A DNA stretch of 64,000 bases, taken from NCBI GenBank assembly GCA_907164885.2, contig OU015492.1, positions 202,782,519 to 202,846,518 of the forward strand, read 5' to 3'. Made by a program: the position numbers and the translations under genes. The notes beneath the pieces are model-generated. The model was not told the DNA's origin. It saw only the letters and a list, made by a program, of their open reading frames with translations, and ran no database searches. This document shows, in pieces, positions 1 to 10,952 of the stretch (position 1 is the stretch's first letter; every line of letters begins with the position of its first letter). The stretch comes from Dolomedes plantarius (Eukaryota; Arthropoda; Arachnida; Araneae; Dolomedidae).

Positions 1-180
1 ATTATTTAGTATGTTTTATTAGATTTAATTTGAATATTTTCTTCTACATTATTTTGTCTATAAAAATATCCGTGAGGATTTTTTTTAATATATTTTTTCG
101 TTTTTTTACATCAATTGCATACATTGACCGTTGTATTTAATTTGAATGTACTCCGTAGCAAAGTACGGGTTTTCAGCTAG
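1..180 (+). mobile_element. Helitron-like element H1, copy 1 (3' end only)
   Basis: The window opens inside this element, so only its 3' part is visible. It ends in CTAG at 177-180 followed by T, with a short hairpin (CCGTA/TACGG type arms around AGCAA) about 10 bases before the end, as expected of Helitron 3' termini. The last 60 bases match four other copies in this window (33326, 44728, 47504, 58030). Its first 60 bases match an extra segment found only in the 58030 copy, so these two share a subfamily. No protein is encoded; it is presumed non-autonomous. Confidence 0.6.
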
Positions 181-345
181 TAGCATATAGAGCTCTAATG
201 GCTTTAATAGCTTCAAGATTTGATGCTCTAATAGCATATAGAGCTCTCTCTAATAGCTCTAATAGCATCAAATCTTGATGCTCTAATAGCATATGGAGCT
301 CTAATAGCTCTAACATAATCAAATCTTGATGCTCCAAGCCAGTTC
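181..345. repeat. Short AT-rich minisatellite (TCTAATAGC-type)
   Basis: Degenerate direct repeats built from the words GCTCTAATAGC, ATATAGAGC and CAAATCTTGATGCTC recur at roughly 60-70 base spacing. The array begins immediately after the Helitron-like end. Nothing coding is seen. Confidence 0.55.
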
Positions 346-835
346 CCGCTTTCTACTGATAAAGCTTGTCTTACCTTTTTAGATTATCTCCCCAAAATCA
401 AATGTTATACTTTATTTTTAAACATTTTCAAATCTGACTGTCCAGACTGAGATACCGAAGTTTTGACTCTGATATAGCGTCGTCTAATAGCCATTGTGAC
501 TTGTCATCAGAAATTTTATAACACGCTCGAAGTGAAAAGTTTATATCAGTATACCATCCATGGATGGATATTACCCAGCATCTCGCTCGGCAGTTTTGTG
601 CTGTTGCTTAGCGGAAAAAGTGCATTCCGAATTCGATAAAGAATCCTCCACACATTGGCGTCAGATATCAGTTTCTGTCAATGGATTCAGATAAAAGGGA
701 GTAAAATCTACGGAAATATACTTGTTTGAGAAATAAATGTAAAATTTAAGATAAATATCAAAACTTTTTCCTTTTTTAACTCATTTTTTTTGTTTTACAA
801 TTAGTTGTGGAAACGTGAGCCGTAGAACGTTTAAT

Positions 836-1155
836 GGAACAAGGGACCTTCTACCTCGGTTTTTTAAAAATTTTAAAAATTTTAAAATTAAATTTTTTTT
901 TTAAATTTTCAATATATTACTCTATATACAAAATGAGAATATTTAATATTAGCTTTTACTTCATTGAAGACACTTAGAATACACAAATAAGTATTTGGGG
1001 ACAGAGTAACGTCTGCTTATCAGAAAATTCTTAAAAAATTACAAAATGAGAATATTCAATATTCGCTTTTACTTTATTGAAGACACTTAGAATTCACAGA
1101 TAAGTATTTGGGGACAGAATAAGGCCTGTTTATCACAAAATTCTTAAAAAATTCC
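836..1155 (+). repeat. Left arm of a foldback-like repeat with an internal 113-bp tandem duplication
   Basis: A unit starting AAAATGAGAATATT occurs at 930 and again at 1043 (period 113), each followed by related TTGAAGACACTTAGAAT and TTTGGGGACAGA blocks. The whole segment from the ACAAGGGACCTT word (about 838) to about 1040 reappears inverted at about 2515-2705. The interval between the arms holds another dispersed repeat (1975-2492). This may be a foldback or TIR element of unknown class, or simply two inverted copies of one repeat. Confidence 0.5.
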
Positions 1156-1974
1156 AGAATTTTCCAAAATGCTCCATGTGCACTCAATTTTTCTGATTTC
1201 TTCCAAATTTCTCCGGATTGTTAATGGAAGTACTTGTCACAAAACTGTGCATCATTCTTTGAAACCACAAATATTTTTTTCCATGTTTTTATTAACTCGC
1301 TTTCTTGTTTGTTTGTTTGTGTGTGTGTTTGTCCTGTACAAATCTTGCAATCGATTTTTAACTAACTCCCCGACTAGCTAGACATTTGAAACTTTTAGAA
1401 TAGCTCAAAACACGATGACAATGCATTATTTTAATACTTTTAGCCATCTTTAAGCAGAATTGAATCCATTTTCAGTTAATTTTGTCTTGTAGACTGGTGC
1501 AGCCATCTATCTGCTGGGACGGGAACGAAAAGTTAAACGCAAGTTAACTTCCAATTAACTTCATTTTCTTTCAAGTTGATGGGCTAATTCATCAAAAAAA
1601 TTTTAAAAAAAGTATTTATTAATACATAGAATTGTCAAGTTTATATGATTCAACAGAAGATTTAAAAACATGGTATATAAAAAGTTCTTTTTATCTTGTA
1701 ATTATTAAATTTGTAGACCACAAAATGAAATAAAAACATCAAAAAACATAAAAAAATAACAGGCAGATTCAAGAAAAAGTTATTTATGGCTTTTTGTTCA
1801 GGCTAAAAAACTTCAGTGCACAATTATGTTTATATTTATTTGGTAAACTAGCATTAAAAAAAATAAAGTTTTTAAAGGATATGGAATGCACATGGAACAT
1901 TTTGAATAATGCTAGCATTTTCGAAAAAAGTTTTTGAAAATAGGTGAATGTGCCTTGACACTACTTTTATTTTC

Positions 1975-2492
1975 AAAAACCTCTGACTAACTCTCCTTCT
2001 TAGGTTGTCTGTGCCTTCACACTATTTCTCATTTCATATTATTTTCTTCTTAATGTTGACTCCGCCTCTTACAATTTCCAATGGTCATATTATTACCATG
2101 CCATCGCCATTCGTCCGTGGCTGCCTCTTCTCAATCCCCTTTTCACCAATGCGCATCGAGGGCGGGATGTATAAAATTCCCCCTTCTAATTTAACTTTTT
2201 CCCATGCTTAAGGCTTCCGGGTGGTCTGTTTTATAGCCATCATAAATTTAGTGTTCCCTTTCTTCTTTTCTTCTATTCGTGCAACTCACTCTCTTGAATT
2301 TTTATCTTATATTTCTTGCTACAAGCACCATCTCTAAATTTCGTTTCGGTATATTGCTGGCTTTCTCCCTTTCTCTTTTTATTGCCCTTCATTTGCCATG
2401 TTTCTTTCTTACATTTAGCAATTATTTTACTTCGTCCTGTAATTTTCAATTCTGCTGCCCCTGGCCGTGACACTACTGTCATGTCCCTATGA
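1975..2492 (+). repeat. Dispersed repeat R2, copy A (promoter-like, possibly an LTR)
   Basis: This matches 23082-23541 over its full length with many substitutions. Both copies contain a GC-rich stretch with a TATA-like word (GGGCGGGATGTATAAAAT here; GGGCGGGATTTATAAATT in copy B) and end at TGTCATGTCCCTATGACA, a short palindrome. The promoter-like centre would suit a solo LTR, but no convincing terminal TG/CA pair with a target duplication was found. Unusually, a 22-base word starting CACATGGAACATT lies on both sides (1889-1910 and 2495-2516). Confidence 0.5.
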
Positions 2493-2514
2493 CACACATG
2501 GAACATTTTGAATA

Positions 2515-2705
2515 ATTTCGAAAAAAGTTTTGAAAAACAGACATTATTCTGCCAAAATATCCTTATTTTGGATTCTAAGGGTCGTCAATGCAGTAAAATA
2601 GAATATTTATTATTCTCATTCTGTATATAGAGTTAAAAATTGAAAATTGAAAAATTTGAGGTTCAAGGTCCCTTGTCCCCATAAGCATATACAACTTCCC
2701 ACGTG
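2515..2705 (-). repeat. Right (inverted) arm of the foldback-like repeat
   Basis: The reverse complement matches 836-1050 in order: ACAAGGGACCTT, an AAATTTTTCAATTTTCAAT stretch, CTCTATATAC, AATGAGAATA, and TTAGAAT...GGCAGAATAA. The arms are clearly diverged, implying an old structure. No coding content was recognised. Confidence 0.45.
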
Positions 2706-3084
2706 GGTCTGGGTTCAGCCAGTGCAGGGATGTTCTAACCTCATAGGGAGGTTTTCCTATTGGGTGCATCCATTATAATAAGGGAGACGGTGGAGCCACG
2801 ATCTGACAAATGTCCAAGTCCTCACATCATTTTACCCGTGAAAAGTGACTACAGTAGAAAGTCGATAATCTGGACAGAATGCGGTTCGACACCTTCAATT
2901 ACCGGCTTATCCGGGTTTTCGAATTCCGCAGGGAACCTGATAGCTACAGTTCAGTAAATTCAATAAAATAAATGTCAGTATAGTTTACCATAATTATTTT
3001 ATAAAAAAAAAAACTAAACCAAAAGAAAAACTACACTAGCAAGAACCTAAAAGGTATGTCTACAGTGCTGTAATGTTCTCTGCC

Positions 3085-4550
3085 AGAAGTTAATAACTTT
3101 CGTAGTAAGGTCCACCAGTATGCACTAGTTTCGTCGGCTTTGTATACGTCATCTTTGCTGTACTCTTTCTCTGTAACCATGGCCGAAAACTCTTTTTTTG
3201 TATATCTCTGTAGTGTCCCAAGCTCTAGATAATCCCCTCCCCTCCTTTGAAATTCAAGTTCTCTTATGCTATGTTTTACCTTGAATTTGTAAAACCCGAA
3301 GAAAATGAAAAATATATCCTGGAATACGAAATGTATAAGGTGCCAAATAACCCGTAAGAGTCCTTGATGGTCGTTTTATACTTTTATTTAACACGACACA
3401 TAACAAAACATATAACAATTAAAATTAGACTTAAATTAATACCGAGTATAATTAATGAAACCTGGGGAGCACTGCCAATATGTGCTTCATTCATATCAAA
3501 CCTAGTAAGACAAGTAAAAGCATGAACAACAAATTTTTACATCGTTCTTCGGGGGTCACGTGGTATCGACGAGTGCCAGTTGAACTCCACCCACACAATC
3601 CATTCGATTCGAAACATAACCATCCAGAACTAGCCTTGAAATTTGCTTGTTCACCCAGTTTTTCATTGAACTCGAGGGCCTTTTGGCAAATAATAGGACC
3701 AGACAGCTCTTCCACACCAGACAGTTCTCCTAAACCTCTTCTTTGTGTAAACCATACATACATGTTGGCATCCTCTAAAGTTCATAATGCTTCACCTCTT
3801 TTTGATCATTCATGTGTGTCCAGTTTATGTATACTTCGAAACACTTGCAAGGTTTACATAAGATTCGATTCACAATAATCGAACTTTTAAGCGAATGAAG
3901 TTAAAGAAGCCGCTTAAGATACGCTAATTGCGGCATACGCGGTTGATATAAATACCAAGGAGCTAGATTAAAGAAACGAAGTGATAGGAAGTGAAAGGAG
4001 GAGTAGAGCTGACGAAACGAAGCTGGAGCTAGGTTTAGAGTCTGGTTTAATAATAGTTGAGTTTTGCGAGCAGCCGCTCGAGGCATAGCTAGGTTGCTTC
4101 AAACCTACGCGAGTCCTTGTTAGGCCCAAAGTTTACGAAGCAGCATTGCTGGTCGACTTTCCGAAGTATTTGTGAGTATCTCAAGTTGTATTGTCATTGC
4201 ATGAATAGTTATACCAGAAAATATATTGAACTGTATTTCCCTTGCATAAATATTATATATATCGTACTAGTAGTGCGCTTGCTTTATGTTGAAAAGCAAA
4301 ATTTACATCTGCAAATATTTGAATAAACATTGTTGTTATGTAAAAACTGTGTTTGAATGAAATTATTTAGAGTGCCACTTCAAGATATACATACCCAAAG
4401 TTCGGGTAAAAGTTGCTATTCTCTATACACTGATGCTTGATGTTTCAACTCCATACATTTTTGCCAAAGATACACCACATTCATACTTTTACGTTTTCTC
4501 TAAAATTCTATGTTTTTTTCTCGATTGCTAAAAGTTGTTTCTTCCTTCCA
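3085..4550 (-). pseudogene. Tigger transposase relic (HTH, CENP-B-type and DDE fragments)
   Basis: Three blocks read in the expected order on the minus strand. Around 4549-4432 is an N-terminal helix-turn-helix segment (LLAIEKK...SLAKMYGVETSS). Around 3763-3610 is the CENP-B-type DNA-binding segment (GPIICQKALEFNEKLG, then FKASSGWL). Around 3183-3085 is the start of the DDE domain with the first catalytic Asp in YKADETSAYWW. Stops and frame changes separate the blocks, and the region after ADET is mostly missing. A solo LTR splits the first two blocks. In its family the intact enzyme would cut and paste DNA at TA sites in the nucleus; this copy cannot. Confidence 0.75.
3846..4427 (+). mobile_element. 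Solo LTR, family L1, copy 1 (inside the Tigger fossil)
   Basis: The 582-bp repeat starts TGCAAGGTTTAC and ends TCTCTATA, flanked by the 4-bp duplication CACT (3842-3845 and 4428-4431). Inside are a TATA-like GATATAAATACC (3945-3956) and an AATAAA at 4322-4327, in the order expected of a promoter and polyadenylation signal in an LTR. Two further copies (6596-7067 and 61894-62391) share these ends in the opposite orientation. A 4-bp duplication fits several Ty3/gypsy lineages, but no internal coding region is present to assign the family. Confidence 0.7.
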
Positions 4551-5552
4551 TATACAGCCGATACCATTACTATCCAAAAAGTACAGATAAAAGTCCGATG
4601 TGAAAAACAGAAACGCGATCAGATCCGCAACTAACAAAATTCACGATAGCGCAGGAGTCTGTCCAAGTAAACGAAGTTAACAATTCTGACCGTCCCGCTG
4701 TTACCGATGTTTCCTTGCTCGCTGTTAAGGTTATTGTGGGGTGATCAAGGTTTATGACCCGTGTGTGAAATGACCTCTTGCTTTCTCTCCTTCCAAATGC
4801 GTGTGTGTGCGTGTTATTATTTCTCTCTCTCTCTCTTTCTTTATCTTTCCCCCTCCAGATTTCAAAACAATCCGGATTTTCGACAATCTGGATTACTGAC
4901 GTCCGGATTATTGACGTTCTACCGTATTTTTAATGTTTGATGAAAATCGTTAGTCCCTGATTTATGAATTTTTCCTGCTCTGATTAAAGAAAATTCCGCC
5001 ACTGCTTTACTTTTCGTAAGCATTTGGTCCACCTAATTCATGTTGTATTAAGTCAGTTTCATAAAATTTATTGATGATGTATATTTTTAAGTTGAAGATC
5101 TAATGCCCATTTAATTGCCTAGATTTTGGATTAACTTAGAAATTGATATAACCGGAATAAAAGGAGAGGAATTATGTCTGTTCCTCGCTTTCGAACAATA
5201 TAGCTAAGATATACAGGGGGATTTTATTAAACTGACACTACTCAGAGCCACCTGTAGCACGATCTATCAGCCGGAATTCCACCAAAATTGATAGAGGACT
5301 AAGGAAGACATGGCAAAGAGTTTCCATGAAAAAAAAAATATTAGTTCCAAAAACCGCCGATAAGGGGAGATATGACGGTGTTGTTGTCGGCGCACACGAG
5401 AAGTTGCATAAAATGCAAGTGAAACATCAAAATGCAAATTCATGATTACGTAGTCTACAGCAGCGCCAGTATTTTGGGTATAAATATCAGTGCGGAATCT
5501 GTTGCGCCATCGCTTTTCAGAAGAAAGTGTCAGCAGTCGCATTTTTCTACTT

Positions 5553-6105
5553 GCATGGCCACCTCGCTCCCCGGATCTAACCCATGTGACTTCTTTCTGT
5601 GGGGTTATTAAAATTCCAAGGTCAGTGGCGTAGCGAGCAAAACTGGCGCCCGGGGCACGATACCTTTGTGGCGCCCCCCCCCACAAAAAACATATATAAT
5701 ATATAGACCTTATATTGGCGCCCCCCTATAAACATATAATAACATAATATATAAACCTTATATTGGCATCCCGCCGAAAAACATATAGTAATATTATATA
5801 TAGACCTTATATTGGCACCCCCCCCGAAAAACATATAGTAATATAATATATAGATCTTATACTGGCGCCCCTCTACGAGTGGCCCCCGGGGCATGATAGA
5901 CCCCCTTGCCCCCCCCCCCCCCCTCACTACGCCACTATCCTAGGTGTATCTTGGTGGAGTCTCTAACTTGGCGGCCTTAAAGGACAACATATCCCGGACT
6001 GTGATGAACATTCGTGGTGACATGTTACGCTCTACCGTTGAGGACGTAGTGCTCAGGATGCAATGTGTCTTCCACCAGGATGGTGGTCACATTGAAGGAG
6101 GGTGA
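5553..6105 (+). pseudogene. Mariner-type transposase C-terminal relic, split by a MITE
   Basis: WPPRSPDLT (5556-5582) is followed by a one-base frame change and then CDFFLWGY (5585-5608), the pair of motifs around the last catalytic Asp in this family. After an in-frame TAA and the inserted MITE, the frame resumes as VYLGGVSNLAALKDNISR from 5944 and runs to a TGA at 6103-6105 through GDMLRSTVEDVVLRM and HQDGGHIE. The N-terminal two thirds, including the first two catalytic residues, are absent. This is a dead relic. Confidence 0.75.
5623..5937. mobile_element. hAT-type MITE with GC-rich minisatellite core, copy 1
   Basis: It begins CAGTGGCGTAGCGAG and ends with the inverted form (TAGTGGCGTAGTGAG on the other strand). 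The flanking 8-bp duplications are TCCAAGGT (5615-5622) and TCCTAGGT (5938-5945), matching at 7 of 8 bases. Eight-base duplications with CAG-type ends are the hAT signature. The interior is a degenerate tandem array with about 55-60 bp units alternating G/C runs (GGCGCCCCCC) with TATATAATATATAGACCTTA-type words. No protein is encoded. Confidence 0.8.
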
Positions 6106-6595
6106 AGTGAATTTTCTGCATAAAGCGGTGTTGACGGGAATTTTTTTTGTTATTCATTTGTCTGCTTATTACAACTTTTTCAGTATTCACCCCTTATCTT
6201 TATAGCCCGAAATACTGGCGCTGCTGTAGACTACGTAGTCGTGAATTTTAATTTTGATGTTTTACTTGCGTTTTGTGTAAATTCTCGGGAGCGCCGACAA
6301 CAAAAGCGCCATATCTTCCCCTATCGGCGACAATTTCAGCTTTTTTTTTTTCGCGGAAACTCTTTCCCATGTCGTCCTTAGTCCCTCTATCAATTTTGGT
6401 GGAATTGCGGTAGATAGATCGCGCTACAGATGTCTCTGAGTAGTGTCAGTTTAATAAAAATCACCCTGTATATTTAAATCGAAGGTTCCTTAAGAATAGG
6501 CTGCTAGCAATGTTTTCCCTAAATGATCTAAAACAATGAGATTCAGTATGTCAAAACGCTTTTAGAATCATAATAACGAAAAAAGTTTTAAATCT

Positions 6596-7067
6596 TATAG
6601 AGTATAAATCACTTCTACCCACACTTGGGTGTATATAATTTGAAGTGGCACTCTAAATGGATTTGATACAAACACAGTTTATACATGAAACAATGTTTAT
6701 TGAATTCGTTGCACATATAGAATTTGCTTTTACAGCAATAAGCATACGTACTACTTGTACGGAATATATATTAGCATTCAATAAAAGTACTCTTTGCAAT
6801 ACTCACAAACCAGCAGAGAGTCAAACCAGCAGTTCTGCCACGTAAACTTTGGGCCCCCTAAGCACAAGCGCCGGTTACCACCTGGAGCTACTTACCTCGT
6901 AGCTCCCTCTTGCTTATCTATCAACTTTAACAACCTCTTTACTTAATCAAGCTGCTTGGTATTTATACCAAGCGCGTATGCCGAAATTAGCATATCTCAA
7001 GCAGCTTCTTTAATTTATTCACTCAAAAGTTCGATTCTTGTGAATCGAATCTTATGTATACCTTACA
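6596..7067 (-). mobile_element. Solo LTR, family L1, copy 2
   Basis: Read on the minus strand it starts TGTAAGGTATAC and ends CTCTATA, flanked by perfect 4-bp duplications (ATCT on the plus strand at 6592-6595 and 7068-7071). It shares with copy 1 the GAATCGAA...TTCGATTC hairpin near the start, the TATA region, the AATAAA block and the GAGTGCCACTTCAA block near the end. Confidence 0.7.
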
Positions 7068-9714
7068 ATCTAATCCGCAACATATTTATCCGTAATTAAT
7101 TCAACGGTGCACAATTAATACAGATTATTTTAGATTAATGTCCTTAGTTCTTCAAGCGTTAGAACAAGGGCAGCTCGTTATTGCTATCTCAGGCATACGG
7201 TTAACATGACGAGCCATAGAATCTAAAGGGGTAATTTGATACCATTTAATTAATTTTATAAAATTCGTATGTAAAAGCTAACCTTGGTTTGATCAAGATT
7301 TATCCATCCACTAATTTTGTTAAGGGAGCATTAAAAACGGACGAAGTTTTGGACAACGTTGTTGCTAACGTAGATGAATTACTTTACGTAATGGAGGTCG
7401 CTAAGGGGGTTTTAGTCTTCTGAATGTGAAATCTATGACTTTCTGTATTTCACATTTTGAAATTTTATTAAAAGAAAGACTGACACATTTAATGTGTGTG
7501 TATCACTCTTTCCACATTTAATTCTTAAAAGAGTGATAACATTTTAATGATCTTTTTAAAAGAAAGAGTGGAGAAAAAGGGATCAAACCTTCCAAGAATA
7601 TTTAGGATCATAATATTTAATCACCGAATCTAAGTTGAGAGACAGAAAGAAATAATATCTATCTACCAGGCACTTCAGATGAAATCGGAAAGATGTTCTT
7701 AGTCAGGAAGAGAAAGATGAATAATGGGACGACGAATTAAATTAAAAGAATAAAGTTCTGTGGAAGAAGGATAACCGTAGAGTTATGGGGGGGGGGGGGG
7801 GGGGTCCTTCAAACCGCGTACCGCGGTCCGTGGATTTGCTCAAGTTATTGAAAGTTAAAATAAAGTTAAAATTCGATAAAGTTCTAGAACAGGCTTTTTA
7901 ACTTCAGACTGAAAGCGCAGAAGGAATAATGACCACTAGCTGAAAGGAATGAAAAAGGTGTAAAAATATTTCATTCTGTAATTATTCACCACTTGAGCCA
8001 TCGTTGTTTTTGTCTGCGAGAAACTCGCGGATACACTAAAGATATCCCAGACCAGAGTTATTATGAATATGAAGTATTTTTGTGAAGAGCGAAAATTCGT
8101 AAAAATGGCAAAAAAACATGAAGGGGGCTTTTTGCAAAATGCTGATTACTCCTGATCAGGTGGCTCTAGTCGCTTTAAAAACAATTTTAAGTCTCTTATA
8201 CAGACTGCAGTAACACTGATTTCTAGGTGCATTGGGGGTATCTTATCGGCAATGGATTTTGTCTGCAATATAATAGTTCCCAACTGTATAGTACAGACAG
8301 TGCTTTTTCTGATTTATAAAATACTAAGCATATTGCTACTGGATTGTTGCCGCTAATTTATTAGGCTTAGATGTCGTCCGCATAAGTTTAAGAATTTATT
8401 TATGTAGACCACGCAAGCTTAACAAATTTCTTGATGGGATCCTCAGTAGTGAAAGGTTAAAACGTCTTTAATCTGGAGAATTTTGATAGTTTTGGAAAAT
8501 AAATTAAAAAAGACAAGTCTTTTCTTTAAAAGGTTCATATCAGCATCTACTGTAAGTGGTAAATAATTAACGTCTTGTGTTGAATTTTATGTTTTTCATG
8601 GTCAGTAAGCAACATTATTTCCACGATATACATCTCCCACGTTGTAAGGGGGAGCTAATCGACACCAAAATGTGTCAAGAGGCGACGGGGGGAGCTGATT
8701 CGCTTGTGTGTAGCTGCACCTTGTTCTCTTCATCTGATATCAGGTGAGACAAATCAGGAGAATTTGATGGCCATTCATTTTCAGACCCATCTATGTTTAT
8801 ATCTTCTAAATCAGAATCCTCTAGATTGTTTAAGCATTGAATGGTTTCTTTCAATTACAACTTTTTACTTCGCATATTGGCTACAAAGAAATAAAAATGA
8901 ATTTCAATGTGGGTAATTAGTAATAAACAGACAAAAATATACAGTTAATTATTAAATAAAAACCTTAAAATATCCGAATTATACGTAAAACTCAATATTT
9001 TTAGAGAAAATATTGTTTTATCCTAAAACAAAATATAAGTTTTGTACTAATAGGCACCTGGTGTACTATTAATAGAACATGTATAAAAATACACCTTGTT
9101 TGCTCTAAGGCCTGGTGTCCTATTAGTAGAACAAATATTAGATTTCCATTTGTAATGCAATTTCTAATTAATTTTTTAGTTAAAAGCACAGAATTGGGCA
9201 TAAAGAGTCTAATTTGTACTATGGAATTTTTTAAAGTTGCAGGGAATTATATATAATAATATTTTGAGAACTAATAAAAGATGCATTTTCCTTTTGGCTG
9301 CAAATGGCTAGACGCTTCCATTATCTTCTCTGCTGGGGACGTACTGCGATCTACTGAGCAAAAATAATAGCGTACAGCTATTCTTCCATGTATTATTAGT
9401 AAGACACTCGGGTTTGAGGTAAAAATTCTTGAAAATGAGAAATATAGAATAATGTAAAGATGTGTTCTAATAATAGGACATCAGGGCCGAAGGGGTTAAT
9501 TGTAATCCTTTGTTCCTGTTTTTGGAAGAAAAAAATGAAAATTCTGTGACTGCATAAATTTTTAAAATTCACGTTATATTTTGCAGTATTAATAAAAATA
9601 TTTTGTGCGTGTGTGTGGGTGTATTGTGTTGTCTCTGTATTATACAAACACGTCTGTGTGTGATCATGAAATTGATCACACATATTTGTTCATACCCCGA
9701 TCATACCACGTGAA
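7068..9714. other. No gene seen; AT-rich sequence with one long G run
   Basis: Only short chance reading frames are present. The one distinctive object is an 18-base run of G at 7787-7804, followed by a GC-rich patch containing a CCGCGTACCGCGG near-palindrome. No terminal inverted repeats or recognisable protein fragments were found. Confidence 0.4.
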
Positions 9715-9924
9715 CCGCCTCCTAGAACCCATTTTCTCCAAAAAGCTTCAACCTAAATCTGCTTTAAAAATTCAGTTACTTTCAAATTGTTCAAACAGAT
9801 TCACCAGAGCTCCTGGAACCTCTTGAACTAGATGCAATAGAGATAACAGAACAGGTTACACCTAAATCTTTACAGATGGAAGTCTTTTTGAGGATGGATC
9901 ATCTGGCAGCGATACCCTTCTTAA

Positions 9925-10620
9925 GGGGGTCCAGGACACAAATTGTTCGAAATTTCGAAAGAAGTTTTATTGCATTAAAAATTTCTGTGTTCATTTACGC
10001 TTAAAATGACGTTTAATTCATGTTTCTATTTTAATTAGAACAGGATAAATTGTAATTTTTTTGCAACATTCTAATAGTAGCCAATGGTTGTTTAAACCTC
10101 TAAGTGCGTTTTTCTTCATGATGGATTTTTTTCCCCCATTTCTCGTCTTTATATTGTTATAAGACAAGAACCGTTAAAGATAAATGGTTGAAATTTGGAA
10201 CATGTCTTTTTCAACTATTTTACTTTAATTTTGATTCAGCAAATTTGAAAAAAATATTTACTTTTGAAAATATGATTTTTTAAAAATATGTTACATAATT
10301 TTTTTTGTAATTTTCAATATAAATATTTTTAATTTTTTTAAAAATTAATATTTAAAAAATTGCTGGATCAAAATTAAAATTTATATATTTCTGTTTAATT
10401 AAATGAAAAAGAATTTAAATTCGACAAATAATATTTCGAGTTATAACGATTTTAAATGACCCCACTTTTTTTTAAAATTTTAAAATTAAAAATTTTTTTA
10501 AAAACATTGAGAAGTTTTATGAAGTGATTTTGTTTACAAATTATATGTTTAACCATCACAAAAAAATTCAAAATTTTAACTCAATAAATAAAATTTTTTA
10601 AAAATGTGTCCCGGACCCCC
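9925..10620. mobile_element. MITE with TTAA target duplication
   Basis: The ends are GGGGGTCCAGGACAC and its inverted form GTGTCCCGGACCCCC, each next to TTAA (9921-9924 and 10621-10624). The interior is extremely AT-rich with A/T homopolymer blocks and has no reading frame of note. TTAA duplication is characteristic of piggyBac-type transposases, but a 3-bp TTA/TAA duplication of the Harbinger type cannot be excluded. Confidence 0.65.
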
Positions 10621-10952
10621 TTAATGACGAATTTCGAAGTAAAATTGTCGTTAAACAATATCCCAAACCTTTCCGTCTTAAAGGCTGAACTTACCGCTAT
10701 CTGTGATGACCTCCAGGGTAAACTTCTTTGTAGATTCCTAGGCAACAATCCTAGTTGTTCGGGAATGCTTTTCCAGCTACGATCCCCTTTTAAATGGCAT
10801 TGCCAATCTCTTGGTCCATTTCCACAGGGAATCCACTATCATCCTCGAATGTATTATTTCCCACGTTGACAAACGTGGCAACGGAAAATCCAATTGCTGA
10901 GTAAAATCTATATCAGAATTATCTGCCAAATGTCAGAAGAAGTTCCACTGCT

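Larger units (their letters stand above)
2852..4924 (-). mobile_element. Tigger (pogo superfamily) DNA transposon fossil
   Basis: The ends are imperfect inverted repeats typical of Tigger elements: CAGTAGAAAGTCGATAATC at the left, and CGGTAGAACGTCAATAATCC when the right end is read on the minus strand. Each is flanked by TA (2850-2851 and 4925-4926). The transposase relic inside reads on the minus strand. Without the 582-bp LTR inserted at 3846-4427 the element is about 1.5 kb, short for a full Tigger, so internal deletions are likely. Confidence 0.75.
5214..6468 (+). mobile_element. Mariner-type transposon fossil with about 270-bp inverted ends
   Basis: The element starts CAGGGGGATTTTATTAAACT and ends with the inverted counterpart, flanked by TA on both sides (5212-5213 and 6469-6470). 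The inverted similarity runs inward about 270 bp (to about 5485 and back to about 6200), far longer than classical 30-bp mariner ends. Only the last third of a transposase remains between the arms. A hAT-type MITE (5623-5937) sits inside the coding relic. Without it the element is about 0.93 kb. Confidence 0.75.

Noticed and set aside
3480..3878. 132-aa plus-strand frame
   Set aside because: It is the antisense of the Tigger CENP-B-like block, which reads meaningfully on the minus strand.
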